Shown here: positions 1 through 7,628 of the stretch, in pieces
How the letters are laid out: each line of letters opens with the position of its first letter
Numbering within the stretch: the stretch's first letter is position 1
Assembly: GCF_900112395.1 (NCBI RefSeq)
Contig: NZ_FOLN01000008.1
Span: 1 to 64,000 of the forward strand
Direction of reading: 5' to 3'
Length of the DNA stretch: 64,000 nt
DNA from: Algibacter lectus
Lineage (GTDB): Bacteria > Bacteroidota > Bacteroidia > Flavobacteriales > Flavobacteriaceae
The notes under the pieces: generated by a model
Told to the model about the DNA's origin: nothing
The model's database searches: none
Seen by the model: only the letters and a program-made list of their open reading frames with translations
Made by a program: the position numbers and the translations under genes

Positions 1-153
1 ATCACATTCTTATTAGCATTATTAGTAGCAGTATTCACATCATGCACAGAGCAAGATTTAAACGATGACAGCTTATTAGCAGGAGACCAAACGGAAGTAA
101 ACGATACAGGCGGAGATATTGATGAATTTACAGGTGGTGACATCGACGAGTAG
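1..153 (+). CDS. Small acidic lipoprotein, copy 1 (5' end outside window)
   Basis: The reading frame is open from the first base and ends at TAG 151-153, giving 50 residues. It lacks only about five N-terminal residues compared with the next copy. The visible part is the end of a hydrophobic signal sequence, a lipobox-like VFTSC, and a very acidic tail that ends in two copies of TGGDIDE separated by F. A lipid-anchored, cell-envelope location is inferred from the lipobox. I do not recognise the family. It differs from copy 2 by one residue (Ala to Thr) in the shared part. A gene this short is easily missed by annotation pipelines. Confidence 0.6.
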   Translation: MTFLLALLVAVFTSCTEQDLNDDSLLAGDQTEVNDTGGDIDEFTGGDIDE

Positions 154-198
154 AACATTATTAACAAATAAAAAATTCACCTTAAAAACATATATAAA

Positions 199-366
199 AT
201 GAAAGCATTAAAAATCACATTCTTATTAGCATTATTAGTAACCGTATTCACATCATGCACAGAGCAAGATTTAAACGATGACAGCTTATTAGCAGGAGAC
301 CAAACGGAAGTAAACGATACAGGCGGAGATATTGACGAATTTACAGGTGGTGACATCGACGAATAA
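199..366 (+). CDS. Small acidic lipoprotein, copy 2
   Basis: This 55-residue gene starts at ATG 199 and stops at TAA 364. The protein has a basic start (MKALK), a hydrophobic stretch and the lipobox VFTSC with Cys20. A 35-residue tail follows with only acidic charges, containing the tandem heptads TGGDIDE-F-TGGDIDE. Signal peptidase II processing and lipid anchoring are inferred from this layout. It is a near-exact duplicate of the upstream gene. A histidine kinase gene with its own promoter box follows. No function is known to me. An envelope stress or signalling accessory role is conceivable only from context. Confidence 0.6.
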   Translation: MKALKITFLLALLVTVFTSCTEQDLNDDSLLAGDQTEVNDTGGDIDEFTGGDIDE

Positions 367-401
367 CTAGTTAAAAATTTAATCAACTAAGAAAATAATA
401 A

Positions 402-409
402 TACATTTG
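402..409 (+). promoter_or_regulatory. Bacteroidota -7 box upstream of the histidine kinase
   Basis: TACATTTG matches TAnnTTTG and lies 22 bases before the kinase start codon. No clear TTG -33 element is visible at the usual distance. Transcription from here would begin about 10-15 bases before the TTG start. Confidence 0.4.
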
Positions 410-430
410 AAGTAATCATAAAATGCATTA

Positions 431-2263
431 TTGTTGAGACTCAGTATATTTATAATATTATTTATCTGTAATTTTTCCTTTTGCCAGCAGGAAGATGCAT
501 TTTTAGAAATAGATTCGTTAAAGAAAACCATGTTTAACATTAAAGAACAGGATTCTTCTTTAATTGCGGATACCGATTATTTAATAGCTCAGACATTTAG
601 AAAGAGTACTACCTATGCCGATAGTGCATACTTTTACTACCAAAAAGCTGAAAAGATATATCGGAACTTAGGTGATAATTTAAAATTAGCGCGTACTATT
701 TATGGTGTTGCTGTTATATTAAAAAATGAAAAAGACTTTATAGGTAGTGAGGTTGCTAGTTTTGAAGCTATAGCTTTGTTAGAACCTCTTTATGAAACTA
801 GATCGGTTGTAGAAACCAAGTCTTATATTTATAATAATTTAGGTATTGTTTTTAAAGAACTGGATGAATTTGATGAATCAATAGAATATAATAAAAAATC
901 ACTTGAATTAAAATATAGGTTAAATGTTAAAAGCAGTATTGATGCTTCTAAAAACAACTTAGCCAATACTTATAAAAAGAATAAGCAGTATAATCTAGCT
1001 TTAAATTATTACAGTGAAATTTTATCCAATAAGGATCTTGTTAAAGAACGTCCACGGATATTTTCATTAGTGCTTGATAATTATGCGCATACACGATTTC
1101 TTTCTGGTAACTTAAGAGAACTTCCAGGACTATATCACAAAGCCCTAAAAGTTAGTAATAGTGTCGGTGAAGACGATTACTATTCCATAATTATAAACCA
1201 ACATTTAGCAGAGTATTACTTTGATAATAAAAGAAATGTTGATTCTGCTAGATATTATGCTTACCGAGCAAAAAATATTTCAGAAAAATACTATACCGAC
1301 GATTTATTAAAATCTTTACTATTGCTATCTAAAATAGAAGAAGATCACAAAGCTGTAGAGCACTTTAACGCTTATATTAAATTAAGCGATAGTCTACAAA
1401 AAAATGAACGTGCCATTCGTAATAAATTCGCACGTATTCGTTTTGAAACAGGCCAGAAAGAAAAAGAAAACATACAACTAACTAAAGAGCGTATGTGGCT
1501 CTTTATTATATCGGTAGTTGTTGTAATATCTTCATTTTTATTATATCTCGTAATAACACAGAGAAATAATAATATCGAACTAAAATTTGTTCAAAAACAA
1601 CAAGAAACAAACGAAGAAATTTATAATCTCATGCTTTCTCAAAATGAAAGTATAGAAGAAGCCCGAGATTTAGAAAAAAAACGTATTTCTCAAGAACTCC
1701 ACGATGGTGTTTTGGGACGCTTATTTGGTACTCGTTTAAGTTTAGATAGTTTGAATAGAAATAATAGCGAAGAAGCCATTAAATCGAGAGATTTATATAT
1801 AACCGAGTTAAAAACCATTGAAGAAGAAATTAGAAAAGTATCTCACGAGTTAAATACAGATTTTGTTTCCGGTTCAGGATTTATAGATATTATTAAAACA
1901 CTTGTGGAAACCCAAACATTGGCTTACGGTTTAGGTTATGATTTAAAGCACGATGAGTCCATAAGTTGGGACGATGTGAACAATAAAAAGAAAATACACA
2001 TATACAGAATTATACAAGAAACATTGCATAATATTTACAAACATGCCAATGCAGAACATGTAAATATTAGTTTAGAATTAAAAAATGATGTAATTTGCTT
2101 GTCGATTATAGACAACGGTTCAGGTTACGATGTAGAGAAAGCAAGATCGGGAATTGGTTTAAAAAACATGAACTCAAGGATTAACGAAATTAACGGTATA
2201 TTAAAAATAACTTCAATTAAAAACCAGGGAACAACTGTAATGATTGAGGTGCCAATGATCTAA
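431..2263 (+). CDS. TPR-containing membrane sensor histidine kinase
   Basis: This 610-residue two-component sensor kinase has a signal-like hydrophobic N-terminus (about residues 1-19), TPR-type helical repeats (about 40-320), one membrane helix (355-376), a coiled linker, a HisKA_3-type H box with ELHDG and phospho-acceptor His424, and an HATPase domain (N box around Asn534, DNGSG at 561-565, GIGLKN at 574-579). This is the NarX/DesK-like class, with the TPR part predicted to be periplasmic. The frame is closed upstream by TAA 419, so the only start that keeps the signal sequence is TTG 431 or 434. The ATG at 423 is in another frame and stops after four codons, so a one-base indel is an alternative. 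The partner regulator gene follows after nine bases. Confidence 0.85.
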   Translation: MLRLSIFIILFICNFSFCQQEDAFLEIDSLKKTMFNIKEQDSSLIADTDYLIAQTFRKSTTYADSAYFYYQKAEKIYRNLGDNLKLARTIYGVAVILKNEKDFIGSEVASFEAIALLEPLYETRSVVETKSYIYNNLGIVFKELDEFDESIEYNKKSLELKYRLNVKSSIDASKNNLANTYKKNKQYNLALNYYSEILSNKDLVKERPRIFSLVLDNYAHTRFLSGNLRELPGLYHKALKVSNSVGEDDYYSIIINQHLAEYYFDNKRNVDSARYYAYRAKNISEKYYTDDLLKSLLLLSKIEEDHKAVEHFNAYIKLSDSLQKNERAIRNKFARIRFETGQKEKENIQLTKERMWLFIISVVVVISSFLLYLVITQRNNNIELKFVQKQQETNEEIYNLMLSQNESIEEARDLEKKRISQELHDGVLGRLFGTRLSLDSLNRNNSEEAIKSRDLYITELKTIEEEIRKVSHELNTDFVSGSGFIDIIKTLVETQTLAYGLGYDLKHDESISWDDVNNKKKIHIYRIIQETLHNIYKHANAEHVNISLELKNDVICLSIIDNGSGYDVEKARSGIGLKNMNSRINEINGILKITSIKNQGTTVMIEVPMI

Positions 2264-2272
2264 CCAAGAAAA

Positions 2273-2947
2273 ATGATTGAAAAATTAAAAATATTAATGA
2301 TCGATGATCACCCGATGATTATTGAAGGGTATCAGAATACATTGCTTTTTACTAAAAAAGAAAATCAAGAATTAGAAATAGATATTGCAAATAATTGTGA
2401 TGAGGCCATTATGTATATGGATCAGGCCGTTGAGAAAAACTCACCCTATAATGTACTGTTTGTAGACATTAGTATACCGCCTTCTAAAGATGGTATTATG
2501 AGTTCTGGAGAAGACTTAGCCGAATACGCTAGAAAAGTATTACCAAAAGCTAAAATTATTATTCTAACCATGTTTAATGAGTCTTTTAGAATACATAATA
2601 TTATAAAAACCATCGATCCAGAAGGGTTTTTAATAAAAAGTGATTTAACATCGAGTGAGTTGGCTAGTGCTTTTCAGGCTGTAATTTATAATCCGCCTTT
2701 TTATAGTGGTACGGTTAATAACCATATTCGTAAATCTATTGTTAGTGATATTGTTATTGATGATAAGAATAGAAAAATACTTCATTTATTATCACAAGGT
2801 GTAAAAACTAAAAACCTAGCATCACATTTAGACATCTCTTTAAGTGCTGTAGAAAAGCGTAAAAGGCAATTAAGAGACATTTTTGATGTGCAAGATGGTC
2901 AGGATGAGACCTTACTGAATGAAGCGAGGAAAAAAGGATTTGTATAG
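2273..2947 (+). CDS. LuxR/NarL-type response regulator
   Basis: This 224-residue regulator has an N-terminal receiver domain: acidic pair Asp11-Asp12, phospho-acceptor Asp65 in LFVDISIPP, and the conserved Lys in FLIKSD. It ends in a LuxR-type helix-turn-helix (about residues 165-210, around the motif LSAVEKRKRQL). It starts nine bases after the kinase stop codon, so the two form an operon and very probably a cognate pair. Target genes are unknown. The two mini-lipoprotein genes just upstream are natural candidates, by position only. Confidence 0.85.
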   Translation: MIEKLKILMIDDHPMIIEGYQNTLLFTKKENQELEIDIANNCDEAIMYMDQAVEKNSPYNVLFVDISIPPSKDGIMSSGEDLAEYARKVLPKAKIIILTMFNESFRIHNIIKTIDPEGFLIKSDLTSSELASAFQAVIYNPPFYSGTVNNHIRKSIVSDIVIDDKNRKILHLLSQGVKTKNLASHLDISLSAVEKRKRQLRDIFDVQDGQDETLLNEARKKGFV

Positions 2948-3073
2948 TTTTTCTTACGTAAGTGTTAAATTTATAAGTTTTTTAGTAAAAATTTAAATTT
3001 TTTTTATTCCCGAAAGTAGCATTATACTTCATTTGTCGTATTTGTCTATAAATCCATTACGGGTTTCCCTCAG

Positions 3074-3102
3074 TTTGAAAAGAAAAAATATTTTTATCTT
3101 TG
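3074..3102 (+). promoter_or_regulatory. Promoter, TTTG and TATCTTTG with 17-base spacer
   Basis: TTTG at 3074-3077 and TATCTTTG at 3095-3102 match the Bacteroidota -33/-7 consensus with acceptable spacing. No convincing protein gene follows before the hairpin at 3167, which suggests a short non-coding transcript. Confidence 0.5.
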
Positions 3103-3106
3103 ATGC

Positions 3107-3203
3107 ATCAACACTTCGAAAATTAATTAATCCCTCAATTTTTTTGTTGATAATAGCAATTTACATAAACCCTGTGGAGGTGAGAGACCCACAGGGTTTC
3201 TTC
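3107..3203 (+). ncRNA. Candidate small RNA between promoter and terminator
   Basis: A good promoter ends at 3102 and a strong GC-rich hairpin lies at 3167-3199, so a transcript of roughly 95 bases is expected. Its 5' part can also fold: ATCAACA at 3107-3113 is exactly complementary to TGTTGAT at 3145-3151. No known RNA family is recognised. An alternative is that the hairpin only ends the genes on either side and the promoter match is fortuitous. Confidence 0.35.
3167..3199. terminator. Hairpin terminator, probably bidirectional
   Basis: AAACCCTGTGG (3167-3177) is perfectly complementary to CCACAGGGTTT (3189-3199) with an 11-base loop, and a T-rich stretch follows on the plus strand. It lies between converging genes: the response regulator (or the candidate small RNA) from the left and the DUF456 gene from the right. 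Confidence 0.6.
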
Positions 3204-3214
3204 TGTTTAATAGT

Positions 3215-3718
3215 TTAGTAGGCAAAAATAGCACTTCCGTAGTCTATTAATATCCCAATAAAAAGACCTAAATAAATAATAGCAACAACAAACTTTATAA
3301 ATGTTGAGGTTAAAAAACCTATAAACGATCCAAAGGCTGCTTTTGTTGCGGTTTTAGCATCATTTTTATTAATAAGTTCTCCAATTAAAGCTCCAAAAAA
3401 AGGGCCAATAATAATTCCTCCCGGGATAGGAGCAAATAAACCTACAATAAGGCCTACCGTTGTACCTATTACTCCATATTTAGTTCCGCCAAAACGTTTT
3501 GTGCCAATAGCTGGAATAATATAATCGAGCACCCAAATGGCAATCGCGATAAGCAATGTTGTAATTAAAAAAGATTTATTCATGGGCACAGCATCCGTAA
3601 AATGTGCTATTAAAAGTCCAAACCAACTAGTTATTGGTCCAGGTAAAACAGGTAAAAAGCTCCCAATAATACCTAGTAGTATAAAAAGAGTGGCAATAAT
3701 AATTAAAATAATATCCAT
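3215..3718 (-). CDS. DUF456 family membrane protein
   Basis: This 167-residue, very hydrophobic protein has about four or five membrane helices and glycine-rich loops. The pattern, with GSFLPVLPGP near the N-terminus and a Gly-rich central part (PIPGGIIIGPFFGALIGE), is typical of DUF456 (PF04306). The family has no established biochemical role. The gene is transcribed alone, away from the BlaI operon, and ends at the hairpin 3167-3199. Confidence 0.8.
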   Translation of the reverse strand: MDIILIIIATLFILLGIIGSFLPVLPGPITSWFGLLIAHFTDAVPMNKSFLITTLLIAIAIWVLDYIIPAIGTKRFGGTKYGVIGTTVGLIVGLFAPIPGGIIIGPFFGALIGELINKNDAKTATKAAFGSFIGFLTSTFIKFVVAIIYLGLFIGILIDYGSAIFAY

Positions 3719-3786
3719 ATAAAGTGTTATGTTTTCTAGTAATAAGACGAAATATTATGCCAAATGTTACATTTTAAACTAAAAAA

Positions 3787-3836
3787 TTAGTTTGAACTAA
3801 ATATTTAGTTATATTTGTTGAACTAAGTTTTTAGTT
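3787..3836 (+). promoter_or_regulatory. Palindromic operators overlapping the blaI-like promoter
   Basis: Two inverted repeats with the same half-sites are present. AACTAAATATTTAGTT (3795-3810) is a perfect 16-base palindrome, and AACTAA-GTTT-TTAGTT lies at 3821-3836, 26 bases further on. The TATATTTG -7 box (3810-3817) lies between them and a TTTG element (3791-3794) lies just before the first. One operator would therefore fill the promoter spacer and the other would cover the transcription start. This arrangement fits autorepression by the BlaI-like protein encoded next. Confidence 0.7.
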
Positions 3837-3858
3837 GAATAAATAATTCTTATCAAAA

Positions 3859-4224
3859 ATGAAGCAACTTACTAAGGCAGAAGAAGATATTATGCAAATA
3901 CTGTGGCAATTAGAAAAAGCCAACGTAAAGGCAATAATAGAGGAGTTTCCAGAGCCAAAACCAGCTTATAATACAGTATCGACTATTGTGCGTATTTTAG
4001 AAAGTAAAGGTTTTGTAGATTATGAAAAAGCAGGAAAAGGCCATGTGTATTTTCCGTTAATGCAACAACAGGATTATAGTAATCAATCTATAAATAAGTT
4101 AGTCGATAATTATTTTCAAGGATCATTTAAAAGCATGGTGTCTTTCTTTATGAAGAAAAATGATATCAGTTTAAACGAGTTAGAATCGGTGTTGAGCGAG
4201 ATTAATAAAAAGGATAAATCATGA
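3859..4224 (+). CDS. BlaI/MecI-type transcriptional repressor
   Basis: This 121-residue protein has the BlaI/MecI winged-helix layout (PF03965). The start KQLTKAEEDIMQILWQ and the recognition-helix region PAYNTVSTIVRILESKGFV are characteristic. The C-terminal helices would mediate dimerisation. The family binds palindromic operators and is released when its membrane partner is activated. Twin AACTAA/TTAGTT palindromes lie just upstream and the next gene encodes a BlaR1-like metallopeptidase overlapping by four bases, so the pair is translationally coupled. No beta-lactamase gene is adjacent, so the regulated targets are unclear. Confidence 0.9.
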   Translation: MKQLTKAEEDIMQILWQLEKANVKAIIEEFPEPKPAYNTVSTIVRILESKGFVDYEKAGKGHVYFPLMQQQDYSNQSINKLVDNYFQGSFKSMVSFFMKKNDISLNELESVLSEINKKDKS

Positions 4225-5825
4225 TACATTATATTATTCAAACCATTGCTTTTCAGGTGTTCTTTCTACTCATTTACGATGTGTTCTTAAAGAAAGAAAC
4301 CTTTTTTAATTGGAATAGGTTTTATTTAATAGTCACGGCGTTAATGTCGTTAGTGATTCCTGTCGTGGAAATTGAAAGTTTTAAAAATGTTGTTCCAGAA
4401 AATTATATCATTAGGTTGCCTGCAGTTATTTTGGGGCAAACACAAGCAAATGTTAAAGCCGAACAAATAAATCAAACCATTTTACCTTCTAGCTTTTCTG
4501 TTTTAGAATTAATATTTTATGTTGGTGTTGGAGTAGTCGTATTATTGTTTATCTATAAGCTGAGTAAACTTGTAAGGCTAATTCAATCAAATCCTAAGGA
4601 GTATAAAGACCAATTTATTATAGTTAAACTTTTAAATAGTAGTGCTTCGTTTTCATTTTTTAAATACATTTTTTTAGGAGAAAGACTTAGTAGCGAAGAA
4701 AAAGAAATCATTTTAAAACATGAACAGATACATGTAAAACACTGGCATAGTCTAGATTTAATGTGTTTTGAATTGTTACGCGTTCTATTTTGGTACAATC
4801 CGTTAATTTATATTTATCAAAGTAGAATCACAGAATTGCACGAGTTCATCGCCGATGCGGAAGCTGTAAAAATAGAAGAGAAATCAATTTATTATCAAAG
4901 CTTATTGGCTCAAGTTTTCGATACCAAAAAAATATCATTCATCAATCCATTTTTTAATCAATCATTAATCAAAAAACGAATCGTTATGTTACAAAAATCA
5001 AAATCAAAACAAGTTTATTTATTTAAGTATGCACTGTTAGTTCCTATGGTTTTCGGTATGCTGGTTTATACCTCATGTGCTGATAATATTGGAGAGAAAG
5101 AAGTGCCCGAATTAATTAGTCCTGACAATAATCAAGAAACAGAGTTAGTTAAAACAGTTAACGAAGTAAAATATCAAATACAAATTCAAGGTGATATTAG
5201 TGATCAGGAAGAAAAAGGATTAGATCTTTTACTTCAAACTGTTAAAGGTTCTGGGTTAAGTAGCTCGTTGGTAAATGATGTGCAAGAATTTATAGCAAAT
5301 AAAGATGAAACTAAACTAACCGAAAAAATTTCTTATGTCTTTGAGCAAATTCAAGCTAAAGGTGAAGTTAGCGAAGCGGAAACAAAAGCCTTAAAAGGTT
5401 TATTAATTTTAACTAGTGATGATGGGTTTAATGATCCGTTTTTTGCTGATGTTTTAAAGGATGTTGAAATACCTTTCGGAATTATCGACCAAGTACCTAT
5501 GTTTCCAGGTTGCGAAGATTTAGAGTCTAACGCTGATAGAAAAGCGTGTATGTCCAAAGGAGTTCAACAATTAGTTATTCAAAATTTTAATACTGATTTA
5601 GCTGATGATTTAGGGTTGAAAGGTAGACAGCGAATTAATGTAATTTTCAAAATAAATAATGAAGGAGATGTTGTCGATGTTAGAGCTAGAGCACCGCATC
5701 CAGAATTATCTGAAGAGGCCATTCGAGTTATAAAAACACTACCTAAAATGATTCCCGGAGAACAAAAAGGTAAAAAGGTAAATGTACCTTATTCATTACC
5801 AATAGTTTTTCAAGTGCAGGAATAA
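4221..5825 (+). CDS. BlaR1-like M56 metallopeptidase with TonB-like C-terminal domain
   Basis: This 534-residue membrane protein has N-terminal membrane helices (about residues 5-50 and 92-115) and a zinc metalloprotease motif HEQIH at 167-171, with a downstream acidic ligand candidate in HEFIAD (207-212). A further membrane segment (about 268-285) comes next. A periplasmic region follows with a C-terminal domain (about 440-534) of the TonB C-terminal type, ending in LPIVFQVQE. It has no penicillin-binding sensor domain like that of classical BlaR1, so the signal it senses is probably different. Co-transcription with the repressor suggests it inactivates that repressor by proteolysis. Confidence 0.85.
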   Translation: MIHYIIQTIAFQVFFLLIYDVFLKKETFFNWNRFYLIVTALMSLVIPVVEIESFKNVVPENYIIRLPAVILGQTQANVKAEQINQTILPSSFSVLELIFYVGVGVVVLLFIYKLSKLVRLIQSNPKEYKDQFIIVKLLNSSASFSFFKYIFLGERLSSEEKEIILKHEQIHVKHWHSLDLMCFELLRVLFWYNPLIYIYQSRITELHEFIADAEAVKIEEKSIYYQSLLAQVFDTKKISFINPFFNQSLIKKRIVMLQKSKSKQVYLFKYALLVPMVFGMLVYTSCADNIGEKEVPELISPDNNQETELVKTVNEVKYQIQIQGDISDQEEKGLDLLLQTVKGSGLSSSLVNDVQEFIANKDETKLTEKISYVFEQIQAKGEVSEAETKALKGLLILTSDDGFNDPFFADVLKDVEIPFGIIDQVPMFPGCEDLESNADRKACMSKGVQQLVIQNFNTDLADDLGLKGRQRINVIFKINNEGDVVDVRARAPHPELSEEAIRVIKTLPKMIPGEQKGKKVNVPYSLPIVFQVQE

Positions 5826-5847
5826 AAATAAAATCAATACTATTTTT

Positions 5848-5877
5848 AAAACCGAAGTGGGAGCTTCGGTTTTTATT
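5848..5877 (+). terminator. Rho-independent terminator after the BlaI/BlaR1-like operon
   Basis: AAAACCGAAG and CTTCGGTTTT form a ten-base stem (5848-5873) around TGGGAG and are followed by a T-rich run. It starts 23 bases after the stop codon. Confidence 0.75.
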
Positions 5878-5988
5878 TTGCTCTAATTTTTGAAATAAAA
5901 CGCCATACATCGCTATTAAGTGCCTTATTTTGAACAAAAAGAGTTTAAAAACCAAAAAAATCGTACTTTTCGGCTTTAGTTTTAATCT

Positions 5989-6465
5989 ATGAAACAAATT
6001 TGTGTTTTTCTATCTGTTTTAATGCTTTGCTCTTGCGAGTATTTTAATGTGAAAAAAACATCATCAGAAGCCATTTTGAAAGAGGAACTACAAACCTTTA
6101 ATTGGAATGATGTTGATGCTTATCCTAGTTTTTCGGAATGCGATTCGGTAGAAACTAAAACCGATAAAAAATCTTGTTTTGAAAATGTTTTAACACTGCA
6201 TATTTGGGAGTTTTTACAACGCGAAAAAATTGTGGTCACTAAAGATGTTAGCGATACTATTATTTTAAGTTTTCGAGTTTCGGAAACAGGCGATTTAAAG
6301 CTAAGTAATGCTAAAATAGATTCTGTAACCCGCCGTGAAATACCAGAAATAGAAAAGCTGCTGTATAAAAGCTTAGAACAATTACCTCCTGTTTTTCCTG
6401 CAACAAAACGTGGACAACAAGTTAAAACTGAATTTCAGTTACCAATTATTATAGATATTCAGTAA
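5989..6465 (+). CDS. Lipoprotein with a degenerate TonB C-terminal-like domain
   Basis: This 158-residue protein has a lipoprotein signal (MLCSC, Cys16). The part after about residue 45 aligns by eye with the C-terminal domain of the preceding M56 protein. Both have a P-x-F-x-x-C segment, a later Lys-x-Cys, a GD turn in the middle, a run ending in LP, a K-x-G-x-x-V segment, and a final LPI strand ending in Q. It looks like a secreted paralogue of that domain. It is separated from the operon by a terminator, so it is probably expressed on its own. The role is unknown. Interaction with the M56 protein is only a suggestion. Confidence 0.7.
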   Translation: MKQICVFLSVLMLCSCEYFNVKKTSSEAILKEELQTFNWNDVDAYPSFSECDSVETKTDKKSCFENVLTLHIWEFLQREKIVVTKDVSDTIILSFRVSETGDLKLSNAKIDSVTRREIPEIEKLLYKSLEQLPPVFPATKRGQQVKTEFQLPIIIDIQ

Positions 6466-6503
6466 ACGTTTACAAACCAATTTCAAACTAGAATACGGAG
6501 TCT

Positions 6504-7628
6504 TTATTTTTTAAAGGTTCTGCCTTTCCAATTATAGGTTTTAAAAATAGATAAGAACGCAACGTACACGCTAAAAAACGGATAGATAAAAAATGAAGGC
6601 ATATAGCTTTCAAAAACCTTTTTCTGATTGAAAAAAGTAGCTGTTTTACTTATTAAATAAAAATCGATATTGAATTTAATAACCAAAACATAAAACAAGG
6701 CTTTTAAAGGGAAGCATCCGAGTAGTAAAAGTATAATTACTGATATGGTTAAAACATTCATGAGTAAAACAATAAGGCCGGTAATTTTTCCAAAAGTACT
6801 GTTGTACGCACTAGTTTTAGAAGCCCATCTTAAGCGTTGCTCTATTAAACTACCCCATGTAGGTTGGGCGTTTGTTTTAACTATGGCTTGCTCGCATTTT
6901 AAATAATGAAGCTCGTTGGCACGATTTTTAGCAATTTTTTCTAGCATAAAAACATCATCACCACTTGCAATATCTGTATTACCTTCAAAACCATTTATTG
7001 TTTGAAAGATGGCTTTTGTGTAGGCGAAATTGGCACCATTGCATAAAAAGGGTTTTTTAATACCAAAGCCACCAATAGTTGCTCCTTGTAAACTTAAAAT
7101 GTCTAAAGTTTGGAATCCGTTTAAAAAAGATTTCTCAAGATTGTAGGTTACTGGCGCCGCAATGCATGCTGTATTTGTGGTTTGGATAAATTCATCAAAA
7201 CTATCTAACCAATATTTTGGCAAAAAACAATCGGCATCGGTAGTAACAATCCATTCATGTTCGGCTATGTTTATAGCTGTAGTAATAGCATCCTTTTTTG
7301 GGGAATGTGTTAATCGGTGGTTGGGAATAACTTTAAAATTCTGTTTCTTCTTTTTAAAAAAAGATGTTATTATTTCCGAAGAATCATCGGTAGATTCATC
7401 GTCAATAAAAATAATTTCAAAAAGATGAGTTGGATAATTTAAGTTTTCAATAGATTCTAGTAATCTTGGCAGGTTTTCGGCTTCATTCCTAAAAGGAATT
7501 AAAACAGAGAATTTAGTTGTGTGTTCTAGGTTCTTTAAAGTAAAATCGGGAATTTTACCAAAGCCATAAACAAACCTCCATATCAAAATGAGGTAAACTA
7601 AACTTATAGAAATGCTTAATAAAATCAT
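6504..7628 (-). CDS. Family 2 glycosyltransferase, membrane-bound
   Basis: This 374-residue protein has one N-terminal membrane helix, a GT-A catalytic domain and about three C-terminal membrane helices. Visible motifs are SVLIPFRNEAENL (nucleotide-sugar binding), IDDESTDDS, the TDADC metal-binding site, and a QRLRW motif typical of processive family 2 enzymes. It overlaps the upstream flippase-like gene by four bases, so both are likely to act on the same envelope glycan or glycolipid. Donor and acceptor cannot be read from the sequence. Confidence 0.85.
   Translation of the reverse strand: MILLSISISLVYLILIWRFVYGFGKIPDFTLKNLEHTTKFSVLIPFRNEAENLPRLLESIENLNYPTHLFEIIFIDDESTDDSSEIITSFFKKKKQNFKVIPNHRLTHSPKKDAITTAINIAEHEWIVTTDADCFLPKYWLDSFDEFIQTTNTACIAAPVTYNLEKSFLNGFQTLDILSLQGATIGGFGIKKPFLCNGANFAYTKAIFQTINGFEGNTDIASGDDVFMLEKIAKNRANELHYLKCEQAIVKTNAQPTWGSLIEQRLRWASKTSAYNSTFGKITGLIVLLMNVLTISVIILLLLGCFPLKALFYVLVIKFNIDFYLISKTATFFNQKKVFESYMPSFFIYPFFSVYVAFLSIFKTYNWKGRTFKK

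Larger units (their letters stand above)
1..366 (+). repeat. Direct tandem duplication, 213-base period
   Basis: Bases 1-153 and 214-366 align without gaps and differ at only five positions: two in the Ala/Thr codon, one silent GAT/GAC, and two in the last Glu and stop codons. The period is 213 bases. The left copy is cut by the window edge, so more copies may lie upstream. The near-identity implies a recent duplication or gene conversion. Confidence 0.85.

Noticed and set aside
423-437. Four-codon leader (ATG at 423) before the histidine kinase
   Set aside because: It is too short to judge and there is no regulatory codon pattern. It is kept only as a note on start choice.
3033-3218. 61-codon open frame on the plus strand
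   Set aside because: It runs through the promoter-like element and the terminator hairpin, has no recognisable family and has an unconvincing start. A non-coding transcript explains the region better.
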